Of a stretch of DNA of 64,000 nucleotides, positions 55,702 through 63,197 are shown in pieces. Below the pieces are notes generated by a model. The model was not told the DNA's origin, made no database searches, and saw nothing but the letters and a program-made list of their open reading frames with translations. Source of the DNA: DASTHG01 sp035491895 (lineage in GTDB: Bacteria; Gemmatimonadota; Gemmatimonadetes; Gemmatimonadales; GWC2-71-9). Positions within the stretch are counted from its first letter, which is position 1. Every line of letters starts with the position of its first letter. Location of the stretch: assembly GCA_035491895.1 (NCBI GenBank), contig DATJJY010000091.1:74602-138601 (forward strand). The letters are read 5' to 3'. The position numbers and the translations under genes are program-made.

Positions 55702-56633
55702 TGCTGCGCGCCAGCTTGCTCTGGCTGTCGGAGCAGCCCCGCGTCTTCCGTTTCGTCCGCAACAACCGCCTCGCCGGGCGGCTCGCGTCGCGCTTCGTCG
55801 CGGGCGAGACGATCGACACCGCGATGGCCGTGCTGCGCGATCTCAATGCGGCGCACATCTCCACCAGCCTCGATCTCCTGGGGGAGTCCGTCAGTCGGGC
55901 CGAGGAGGCGCGCGCCGCGCGGGACGTCTACCTCCAGCTGCTCGACCGGATTCATTCGGCCGGCGCGGAGGCGAATGTCTCGGTCAAGTTGACGCAGATG
56001 GGGCTCGATATCGGCGAGTCGCTCTGTCTCGAGAACATGCGCGCCATCCTGACCCGCGCCCGCCAGTACGGCTCGTTCGTGCGGATCGACATGGAAGGTT
56101 CCGCGTACACGCAGCGCACACTGGATTTCTTCACCCGCACCGTCCACCCCGAATTCGGCAATACCGCGGGCGTCGTGCTGCAGTCCTACCTGCGGCGCAC
56201 CGCCGCCGACGTCGAGGCGATGATCGCGCTCGGCGCGCGGGTGCGGTTGTGCAAGGGGGCGTACAAGGAGCCGGCGGATATCGCGTTTCCGGACAAGCGC
56301 GACGTGGATGCGAGCTACGTGTCGTGCCTCGAGCGACTGCTCGAGCACGGCAACTATCCGGGGATCGCCACGCACGACGAGCGGATCATCACGCACGCCC
56401 GCGCGTTCGCCAAAGGGCGGCGTATCGACCCGTCTCGCTACGAATATCAGATGCTCTATGGCGTGCGGCGCGACCTGCAAAACGAACTGCGCGCCGCGGG
56501 CTACGGGATGCGTGTGTACGTCCCGTTCGGCAGTCATTGGTATCCTTACCTGATGCGGCGCCTCGCGGAGCGCCCCGCGAATATCGGATTCATCCTCGGC
56601 AACGTCGTCCGGGAGTCGCTACGGCGTCGCTGA
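55701..56633 (+). CDS. Proline dehydrogenase
   Basis: 310 residues, the monofunctional PRODH size. The (beta/alpha)8 FAD domain shows NVSVKLTQMGLDI, FVRIDMEGSAYTQRTLDF, GVVLQSYLRRT, VRLCKGAYKEP, YPGIATHDERII, YEYQMLYGVRRDLQ and the substrate motif YVPFGSHWYPYLMRRLAERPAN. It oxidises proline to pyrroline-5-carboxylate at the membrane. It overlaps fadJ by one base (TGATG); its TGA overlaps the next coding region. The P5C dehydrogenase is not in the window. Confidence 0.93.
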   Translation: MLRASLLWLSEQPRVFRFVRNNRLAGRLASRFVAGETIDTAMAVLRDLNAAHISTSLDLLGESVSRAEEARAARDVYLQLLDRIHSAGAEANVSVKLTQMGLDIGESLCLENMRAILTRARQYGSFVRIDMEGSAYTQRTLDFFTRTVHPEFGNTAGVVLQSYLRRTAADVEAMIALGARVRLCKGAYKEPADIAFPDKRDVDASYVSCLERLLEHGNYPGIATHDERIITHARAFAKGRRIDPSRYEYQMLYGVRRDLQNELRAAGYGMRVYVPFGSHWYPYLMRRLAERPANIGFILGNVVRESLRRR

Positions 56634-56944
56634 GCGAAGACGACGGGACGCTGGGCGGCTATCTGCGGATCCACCAGCGCCCCCCGGCGTTCGGCGGCAC
56701 CGATGGCGCGGCGTACACCGTGTCCACCCTCGTCGACGATGATCCCGATGCCGCCGGGCGCTTCGGCGCGGCGCTGCTGTTCGTGCGCTGGTCCGAGGCC
56801 GGGGAGAAGGCGGTCGGCCACCTCGAGACCGATTACCTGTCGTTCGGCTCGACGCCGGATGCAGCCCTGGTGCCCGTGCTCGCGCTCACCCTCGCTGAAG
56901 TGAAGGCGCACCTCGACCGCTGCGTGGCGCGGCGCGGCGCATGA
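56630..56944 (+). CDS. Small unknown protein with probable CTG start, between putA-like and rsgA
   Basis: 104 residues. The frame is open upstream inside the proline dehydrogenase gene but without ATG or GTG near the junction. The best start is CTG 56630, which overlaps the proline dehydrogenase stop as CTGA, just as the other junctions here overlap as ATGA, GTGA or TGATG. The protein reads SEDDGTLGGYLRIHQRPPAFGGTDGAAYTVS, LLFVRWSEAGEKAVGHLETDYLS and a C-terminal helix. No family recognised. Its stop overlaps rsgA as ATGA, which supports it as a real gene. Confidence 0.7.
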   Translation: MSEDDGTLGGYLRIHQRPPAFGGTDGAAYTVSTLVDDDPDAAGRFGAALLFVRWSEAGEKAVGHLETDYLSFGSTPDAALVPVLALTLAEVKAHLDRCVARRGA

Positions 56945-57873
56945 CGACCGGCGTCGTGTTGACCCGGACCGGTGGCACCTACCGCGTGCATACGGTGGAC
57001 GGCGAGGTGACGGCGGTGCTGCGCGGCAAGATCAAACAGGCCGACGACGACCGGGTGGTGGCAGGCGACATCGTGGAGCTCGCGCTGCACCGCGAGGGTC
57101 CGGCGACGGTCGAGCGGGTGCATACACGGCGGAGCGTCCTGGCCCGCCGCCGGCCGAGTGGCGGGCGCGGCGTGCGTCGCGCCCAGCCGATCGCGGCCAA
57201 CGTGGACCAGGTCGTTGTCGTTGCGTCGGCCCGCGACCCGGAGGCGAACCCCCGGATGCTCGATCGCATGCTCGTGATCGCGGAGGCCAACGGCCTTCCG
57301 GCGGCGATCGTCGTCAACAAGATCGAGCTCGATCGCGACGTGGTCGAGCGGTTCAGTCGTCGCTTCGGCCCGGCCGGCTATCAGGTGCTCGCGACGTCGC
57401 TGAAGATTCCTGAAGGACTCCCCGCGCTGCGCGATCTGTTGCGTGGGCGCGAGACGGTCTTCACCGGGGCGTCCGGTGTCGGAAAATCGAGCCTCCTGAA
57501 CGCGCTCGAGCCGGGGTTGAAGCTGCGCATCGGCGCGATCAGCGAGAAGTGGCGCACTGGGATGCACACGACGCGCGCGGCCGAGCTGGTGCCGCTGGCG
57601 GTCGGCGGCTACGTGGTGGACACGCCGGGGATGCGCGAGGTGGGCGCGTGGGGGATCGCCCCCGACGAGCTGGGCGCGTGCTTTCCGGAATTCCGTCCCC
57701 TGCTCGATCAGTGCCGCTTCGACGACTGCCGCCACAAGGCCGAGCCCGGGTGCGCCGTGCGCGCGGCGGCCGCCGCGGGAATCGTCGATCCGGACCGGCT
57801 GCTGTCCTACGAGCGCATTTTTGAGGAGATCAACGTTCCTTCCTGGTCCACCGATCCGCGTCGCGAGTCCTGA
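56941..57873 (+). CDS. rsgA: Ribosome small-subunit GTPase RsgA
   Basis: 310 residues. OB-fold N-terminus, then a circularly permuted GTPase: G4 NKIELDRD comes before G1 GASGVGKSSLLN, T-rich switch GMHTTRAAELV and G3 DTPGMRE. A zinc motif follows with C and H ligands in DQCRFDDCRHKAEPGCAV. RsgA matures the 30S subunit. ATGA overlap at the start. The final 44 bases also code for the end of the opposite-strand mazG gene. Confidence 0.94.
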   Translation: MTTGVVLTRTGGTYRVHTVDGEVTAVLRGKIKQADDDRVVAGDIVELALHREGPATVERVHTRRSVLARRRPSGGRGVRRAQPIAANVDQVVVVASARDPEANPRMLDRMLVIAEANGLPAAIVVNKIELDRDVVERFSRRFGPAGYQVLATSLKIPEGLPALRDLLRGRETVFTGASGVGKSSLLNALEPGLKLRIGAISEKWRTGMHTTRAAELVPLAVGGYVVDTPGMREVGAWGIAPDELGACFPEFRPLLDQCRFDDCRHKAEPGCAVRAAAAAGIVDPDRLLSYERIFEEINVPSWSTDPRRES

Positions 57874-58150
57874 TCTTCGTCATCACCGACTCGAACGCCC
57901 GATCCAGATCGATCCCCTGGGCGTTGGCGAGACAGATCACCACGAACAGGATGTCGCCGAGCTCGAGCGCAAGGTCCCCGTCGGGCTCGCCCGGCTTCTT
58001 CTGCTTCTCGCCGAAACGGTGGTTCAGCTCGCGGGCCAATTCACCCACCTCCTCCGTGAGCCGGGCGAGGATCGTGAGCGGAGGGAAGTAGCCTTCCTTA
58101 TATTGTCGGATCCACTCGTCGACCGTCGCCTGAGCTTCGCGAAACGCCAC
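57830..58150 (-). CDS. MazG-like nucleotide pyrophosphohydrolase
   Basis: 106 residues from GTG 58150, preferred over TTG 58168 because GGAG lies 9 bases upstream. The MazG motif is intact: RLTEEVGELARELNH, then LALELGDILFVVICLAN supplies the EExxE plus ExxD magnesium ligands. It probably hydrolyses nucleoside triphosphates to monophosphates. The 3' 44 bases overlap the rsgA 3' end on the opposite strand. It is divergent from the DUF1015 gene by 20 bases. Confidence 0.87.
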   Translation of the reverse strand: MAFREAQATVDEWIRQYKEGYFPPLTILARLTEEVGELARELNHRFGEKQKKPGEPDGDLALELGDILFVVICLANAQGIDLDRAFESVMTKIRTRDADRWTRKER

Positions 58151-58170
58151 GGGGAGTCTCCGTCGCAAGG

Positions 58171-59430
58171 ATGGGTGTCGACTCGCTGCTCGTCACGCCG
58201 TTCGTAGGGGAGCGCTACGCCGATGTGGCCGCGCTCTCGCGCCTCATCGCGCCCCCCTATGACGTGATCTCGACCGAGCAACGCCGCCGTTACGCCGCCG
58301 CCGACCCGCACAATATCGTCCACCTCATCCTCCCGGAAGCCGCGGGAGACGTGAACCGCTACCGCGCCGCCGCTGCCCAGCTCGACGCGTGGCGCGCCGC
58401 GGGTGTGTTCGTGCGCGACGCCGGACCCTCGGTGTACGTCGTGGCGCAGGAGTTTCAGACCCCGGCCGGCGAGCGGCACACGCGGGTCGGCATGTTCGCC
58501 GCCGCCGCCACCGAGCCCTACGAAACGCGCCGCATCCGGCCGCACGAAAAGACGCATCGCGGCCCCAAAGTCGATCGCCTCGAGCTGCTGCGCGCCACAC
58601 ACACCAATCTCGAATCGATCTTCCTCCTCGCCCCCGACGCCGACGGCGCCCTCGCCTCCGGGTTGCGCGCGGTGGTCCAGGGACCGCGGGCGCCCGACGC
58701 GACCGCCGAGCTGGAGAGCGTCACGATCCGGCTGTGGGCGGTGTCCGGAGCCGACGCCGACCGGCTGACCGGGGCCGCCGCCCCGCCGCTCTACATCGCC
58801 GACGGCCACCATCGCTTCGAAACGGCCGTGGCCTATGCCGGTGAGAATCCCGCCGCGCGGCGCCTCCTCGCCTTCGTCGTATCGACCCGCGACCCTGGGC
58901 TCGTTGTGCTCCCGACGCACCGGGTGATCTATGCGGCCGACCGCGACGTCCACGGCCTCGTGCCGGGATGGCGGACCTACTTCGACGTCCAGCCGATTCC
59001 CGCGGGCGACGACCCGGTGCGGCTGCTCGCGGCGGCGGGGGGCGATCGCACCGCCTGCGTCGTCGCGACCGAGGGCCGCCGCGATTACCTCCTGCTGCTG
59101 CGGCACGACGCGCCGCTCGCGTCCCTGGTCGAGCTGGGGCGCACGCCGGCCGTGCGCTCGCTCGACGTCGCTGTCGTCGAGCGTCTCGTCGTGCAGGAGA
59201 TTCTCGCCGCGGGAAGATCCACACCGACGCTGACCTACACCCCCAACGCGACCGCGGCGCTCGAAGTGGCCCATCTCGGCAAGGCGCTCGCGACGGTACT
59301 GCTCAATCCGACGAGGGTGGATCAAGTGCTGGCGGTTGCAGACGCGGGCGACGTCATGCCTCCCAAGTCGACGTACTTCATTCCCAAGGTTCCGAGCGGG
59401 TTGGTGCTGCGGCAGGCGGACGCAGAGTAG
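58171..59430 (+). CDS. DUF1015 family protein
   Basis: 419 residues. Typical DUF1015 (PF06245) features: TPFVGERYADVAALSRLIAPPYDVIS at the start, NIVHLILPE, YVVAQEF, IRPHEKTHRGPKVDRLELLRATHTNLESIF, and LYIADGHHRFETAVAY. The function of the family is not established; the HHRFETA motif is its most conserved part. The DHHR-type motif suggests a phosphate or nucleotide site. A small gene with its own promoter follows. Confidence 0.87.
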   Translation: MGVDSLLVTPFVGERYADVAALSRLIAPPYDVISTEQRRRYAAADPHNIVHLILPEAAGDVNRYRAAAAQLDAWRAAGVFVRDAGPSVYVVAQEFQTPAGERHTRVGMFAAAATEPYETRRIRPHEKTHRGPKVDRLELLRATHTNLESIFLLAPDADGALASGLRAVVQGPRAPDATAELESVTIRLWAVSGADADRLTGAAAPPLYIADGHHRFETAVAYAGENPAARRLLAFVVSTRDPGLVVLPTHRVIYAADRDVHGLVPGWRTYFDVQPIPAGDDPVRLLAAAGGDRTACVVATEGRRDYLLLLRHDAPLASLVELGRTPAVRSLDVAVVERLVVQEILAAGRSTPTLTYTPNATAALEVAHLGKALATVLLNPTRVDQVLAVADAGDVMPPKSTYFIPKVPSGLVLRQADAE

Positions 59431-59433
59431 GCG

Positions 59434-59439
59434 TATATT
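59434..59439 (+). promoter_or_regulatory. -10 element for a probable leaderless transcript
   Basis: TATATT (59434-59439) ends 9 bases before the ATG at 59448, with the block TATATTCTTCCGCCATG. The same arrangement occurs at 41769. No Shine-Dalgarno separates them, so the transcript probably begins at the ATG. No -35 box is recognisable. Confidence 0.5.
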
Positions 59440-59447
59440 CTTCCGCC

Positions 59448-59702
59448 ATGCCGGGACGCCCGCGCGATCGCATCCTCGCCAATCTCGAGACCGTGTACCG
59501 GGAGGCGTACGACCGCGCCAAGACCGCGGGCGACGAGCGCCGCATGTTCGATCTCGACGCGGCGTTCCAGCGTGAGCAGCTGCTGCTCGAAGTGTTGCTC
59601 GATATCCGCGACGCGTTGAGCGCGCCGCCCCGCGCCGAACCCCCCGGCGTCGACCCGATCGCCGCACTCGACACCATCCGCCGCGTCACCAAGCTGCGCT
59701 GA
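59448..59702 (+). CDS. Small helical protein, unknown
   Basis: 84 residues from ATG 59448. It is highly charged and helical: RDRILANLETVYREAYDRAKTAGDERRMFDLDAAFQREQLLLEVLLDIRDALS, followed by a proline-rich hinge and a short helix. It looks like a small coiled-coil protein with a leaderless promoter. It precedes the amidohydrolase gene by 13 bases. No family recognised. Confidence 0.7.
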   Translation: MPGRPRDRILANLETVYREAYDRAKTAGDERRMFDLDAAFQREQLLLEVLLDIRDALSAPPRAEPPGVDPIAALDTIRRVTKLR

Positions 59703-59715
59703 TCAGGAGACTCGC

Positions 59716-61374
59716 ATGACTCGCTCGTTTGTCGCCACCGGTCTGCTGCTGCTCGCCGCGTGCGGGGGAGGCAGCTCGGCCGACACCGTCATCACCGATG
59801 GAATGGTGTGGACCGGTCTGTCGTCGGGCGACGCACGAGCGGGGGCGGTGGCGATCCGGGGCGGGAAGATCATCGCGCTCGACGATTCGGCGGCGATTCG
59901 CAAATACATCGGCTCGGCGACCCAGGTGATCGACGCGCACGGCGGGCTCGTGATGCCGGGATTCGCCGATGGGCACACGCATTTCGTGGACGGCGGGTTC
60001 CAGCTCGCCTCGCTCGATCTGCGGGACGCCGCCACGCCGCAGGAGTTCATCCGGCGGGTCGCCGCGTTCGCGAAGACGCGCGCTCCGGGGCAGTGGATCC
60101 TCGGCGGCGATTGGGACCACACCCTGTGGCCTGGTCAGATGCTGCCGCGCCGCGAGTGGATCGACTCGGTCACCCCGAACAACCCGGTCTTCATCAACCG
60201 ACTCGACGGGCACGAGGCGCTCGCCAATACGGCGGCGCTCAAGACCGCGGGCGTCACCAAGGACACGCCCACGCCTTCGGGCGGGGAGATCCTGCGCGAC
60301 GCGCGTACCGGCGAGCCGACGGGGATCTTCAAGGACCAGGCGCTCGACCTGATCTACAAAGCCGTCCCAGAACCGACGCCCGCCGAGACCGACTCGGCGG
60401 TCGCCCGCGCCCTCGCCTACGCGGCGTCGCTGGGCGTCACCGCCACCGCAAACATGTCGGCGTCGTGGGCGGGGCTCGCAAGCTACCGGCGCCTCGAACG
60501 GGCCGGCCGCATGACGCTGCGCGTCTACCTCTATCTCCCCATCGATCAATGGCGGGCGGTTGCCGACACGATCCACGCGAGCGGCGCCGGGGACGAGTGG
60601 GTGCGCATTGGCGGACTGAAGGGGTTCATGGACGGATCGGCGGGGGCGCGCACTGCCTACTTCTTCGACGCCTACAACGATTCGGCCGGCTACCACGGGC
60701 TGCTGCAGAACTCCGAGCAGGACATGCGAACCTGGATCGGCAATGCCGATTCGGCGGGCCTGCAGATCGCCGTGCACGCGATCGGCGACCGGGCCAATGC
60801 GATCCTGCTCGCCATCTACGACAGCGTCGCGCGCGTGCACGGGACGCGCGACCGGCGCTTCCGCGTCGAGCACGCGCAGCACCTGCGGCGCGAGGACATC
60901 GCCAGGTTCGGCCAGGGGCGCATCGTGCCGTCGATGCAGCCGTATCACGCGATCGACGACGGTCGCTGGGTTCAGCAGCGGATCGGACCCGAGCGCATCA
61001 AGACGACGTACGCCTTCCGCAACCTGCTCGACACGGGCGCGCCTCTCGCCTTCGGCTCCGACTGGACCGTCGCGACGATCGATCCACTCTGGGGCGTGTA
61101 CGCGGCCGTGACGCGCCGCACCCTCGACAACAAGAACCCCGGTGGCTGGGTGCCGGAGCAGAAGATCACCCTCGCCGAAGCGCTGAAGGCCTACACCGCG
61201 GGCAACGCCTGGGGGGTGTTCGCCGAGCACCAGTGGGGAACGCTCGCGCCCGGATTGGACGCGGATGTCGTAGTGCTGGACCACGACCTGTTCAAGATGG
61301 CCCCCGAATCGCTGGCGACCGCTCGGGTGTCGGTCACGATCGTCGGCGGGAAGGTCGTTTACCGAAAACGCTGA
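59716..61374 (+). CDS. YtcJ-like amidohydrolase, lipoprotein
   Basis: 552 residues with AGGAG upstream of ATG 59716. A lipoprotein signal with lipobox LAAC (about C16). The amidohydrolase-3 fold shows GFADGHTHFVDGGF (metal HxH), IGDRANAILLAIYDSVA (His), RFRVEHAQHLRREDI (His) and LAFGSDWTVATIDPLWGVYAAVTRR (Asp), followed by the C-terminal beta-sandwich return. This is the YtcJ/ NfdA group of metal-dependent hydrolases, here exported. The substrate, probably an N-formyl or N-acyl amide or lactam, is unknown. Confidence 0.88.
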   Translation: MTRSFVATGLLLLAACGGGSSADTVITDGMVWTGLSSGDARAGAVAIRGGKIIALDDSAAIRKYIGSATQVIDAHGGLVMPGFADGHTHFVDGGFQLASLDLRDAATPQEFIRRVAAFAKTRAPGQWILGGDWDHTLWPGQMLPRREWIDSVTPNNPVFINRLDGHEALANTAALKTAGVTKDTPTPSGGEILRDARTGEPTGIFKDQALDLIYKAVPEPTPAETDSAVARALAYAASLGVTATANMSASWAGLASYRRLERAGRMTLRVYLYLPIDQWRAVADTIHASGAGDEWVRIGGLKGFMDGSAGARTAYFFDAYNDSAGYHGLLQNSEQDMRTWIGNADSAGLQIAVHAIGDRANAILLAIYDSVARVHGTRDRRFRVEHAQHLRREDIARFGQGRIVPSMQPYHAIDDGRWVQQRIGPERIKTTYAFRNLLDTGAPLAFGSDWTVATIDPLWGVYAAVTRRTLDNKNPGGWVPEQKITLAEALKAYTAGNAWGVFAEHQWGTLAPGLDADVVVLDHDLFKMAPESLATARVSVTIVGGKVVYRKR

Positions 61375-61397
61375 TGTCAGACCGCTGACGTCAGACG

Positions 61398-61877
61398 TCA
61401 GCCATACTTGAACCCCGCCTCCTGCAGTGTCAGCGGCGTCGCGTCGCCGTTCTCCACTCCTGCTTCCAGGATCTCGCCCAGCACGAGCGTGTGATCGCCG
61501 GCCGGGAGTGACGCGACGGCGCGACATTCGACCCACCCGACCGCCTCGCTCAGCACGGGCGTGTGCGCCGCCGGCGCCGGTTTCGTCTTGACGCCCTTGA
61601 GCTTCTGGGGCGCCTGGTCCGAGGATCGCCCCAGCTTTCCCGCCAACTCTCGTTGTTTTGTAGTCAAAAGACTGACCGCGAAGTGACGAGCGTCACGGAT
61701 GAGGCCGATCGTCCTCGACCTATTCTCGATGGCGACGACGAGCATCGGTGGATCGAACGACGCCTGGGTGATCCAATTGGCGGTCATCCCGTGCTCTTCG
61801 CCCTCGTGCGCGACGGTGACGGCGTAGAGGCCGTACGGGAACTGGGCCAGGATCGTCTGCATCGCGGCATGGTCCAT
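61398..61877 (-). CDS. Flavin reductase-like FMN-binding protein
   Basis: 159 residues from ATG 61877 (ATG 61862 is an alternative). The flavin reductase domain shows FPYGLYAVTVAHEGEEHGMTANWITQASFDPPMLVVAIENRSRTIGLIRDARHFAVSLLTTKQRELAGKLGR, then GVKTKPAP and a C-terminal LVLGEILEAGV. It binds FMN; the physiological partner is unknown. It is divergent from the TPR gene (66 bases between the starts). Confidence 0.87.
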   Translation of the reverse strand: MDHAAMQTILAQFPYGLYAVTVAHEGEEHGMTANWITQASFDPPMLVVAIENRSRTIGLIRDARHFAVSLLTTKQRELAGKLGRSSDQAPQKLKGVKTKPAPAAHTPVLSEAVGWVECRAVASLPAGDHTLVLGEILEAGVENGDATPLTLQEAGFKYG

Positions 61878-61943
61878 GATAGGAAAAATGCACACTTTCA
61901 AGGGGTCGTGACAACGTCAGTATCCTCACGCACGATTGTACGG

Positions 61944-63083
61944 ATGCTCCGAACTGCGTGCCGTATCGCCGGACTGCTTGGTGCGGTCGGATCGCCGCTC
62001 GTTGCGCAGGTGAGTCGTTTGCGGGAGAATCTGCCGACTCTAGAGGTTGCTGCGCGCCGCGATTCGAACGACGCTGCAGCACAGTATGCCGTCGCGCTCG
62101 GGTACTGGTCCGCGAAGCGCTTCGATGACGCCGAGCGTGCGCTTCGCACGGCGGTTCAGATCGAGCCCCGGTTCGCGCCCGGCTACCTGGCGCTGTCTTA
62201 CCTGCCGTTCGCCCGCAGGCCGAAACTGTGGGACGAAGTGAGCCACAGTCACCTGTCCGACAGCACGCGCGCTCTCCTAGACGGCATGGCGCGTCTCAGA
62301 CGGCTCGCATTTCTCATAGATCCACTGGTCGACATGAGGATCATTGGCTTCGCGCTTCCGAAGCACACGAATATTTCCTTTCTAGAGCTCGCCTTCGTGT
62401 CCGGAGACTATCATCTGGCCTACGCGGAGCTCGAGGTCGCACGCGAACAATTCACGGGTCCAAAGGCTGACTCGATTCCGGAATTACTGCTGTGGCTTCA
62501 CGGACTGTGCGCAGGGCACCTTGCACAGTACGACATGGCCGTGATCGACATGCAGGCCCTGCTCGATCGCTTTCTGCGCCGGGAACAGACAGATACCTCC
62601 CCGTACATACCATTCGTGACCAATGACTTCCGGTATGTGTTGGCCACGTTGCGGCAACGAGACAACCAACCCGAGGCTTCCATCGCGCTCTATCGTGACG
62701 CGCTGACACACGACGTCGGGCTGTTCATGGCTCACGTACAAATGGGAAAGATCTACGAGGCGAGCCAGCGGTGGCCCGAAGCGGTACAGGAATTCCGCGA
62801 CGCCATCACCGCGGATCCCGACGATCCGAGCCTCGTGATGGACTTGGGTATCGTGTTGCGAGAGGCAGGTCAGCTCGAAGAATCAGAGCGGCAGTTGAGG
62901 GAGGCACAGCAGGCGAACCCGCGCGACTCCCGGGTCCCATATTATCTCGGTATCACGGAGCAGGCGTTAGGAAAGGACAGCGCTGCACGCGCCGCCTTTG
63001 ATCGGTTCCTCGCGCTCGCGCCGAGTCGCTACGCGCGCCAGATCACCGATGTCCACTCTCGCCTGGAGCAACTGCACCCATGA
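61944..63083 (+). CDS. Exported tetratricopeptide-repeat protein
   Basis: 379 residues from ATG 61944. A signal peptide ends SPLVAQ (about residue 22). TPR units are visible at the N-terminus (DSNDAAAQYAVALGYWSAKRFDDAERALRTAVQIEPRFAPGYLALS) and as a run of three at the C-terminus (EASIALYRDALTHDVGLFMAHVQMGKIYEASQRWPEAVQEFRDAITADPDDPSLVMDLGIVLREAGQLEESERQLREAQQANPRDSRVPYYLGI). It is a paralogue of the following gene. Probably a periplasmic scaffold; partners are unknown. Confidence 0.82.
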   Translation: MLRTACRIAGLLGAVGSPLVAQVSRLRENLPTLEVAARRDSNDAAAQYAVALGYWSAKRFDDAERALRTAVQIEPRFAPGYLALSYLPFARRPKLWDEVSHSHLSDSTRALLDGMARLRRLAFLIDPLVDMRIIGFALPKHTNISFLELAFVSGDYHLAYAELEVAREQFTGPKADSIPELLLWLHGLCAGHLAQYDMAVIDMQALLDRFLRREQTDTSPYIPFVTNDFRYVLATLRQRDNQPEASIALYRDALTHDVGLFMAHVQMGKIYEASQRWPEAVQEFRDAITADPDDPSLVMDLGIVLREAGQLEESERQLREAQQANPRDSRVPYYLGITEQALGKDSAARAAFDRFLALAPSRYARQITDVHSRLEQLHP

Positions 63084-63197
63084 GACGTTGGGCACAACTG
63101 CCGCTGCAATCGCTGTTCAGCATCGCAATCGCGCCGAGCCGCTTCGCTCCGGAGATCGGCGATGCGAAGCAGCGCCTCGCCTCCCCGCATTAATGTG

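Noticed and set aside
55511..56629. Upstream part of the long frame ending at 56944
   Set aside because: It is the antiphase of fadJ and proline dehydrogenase; only the stretch from 56630 is outside them and has its own coding character.
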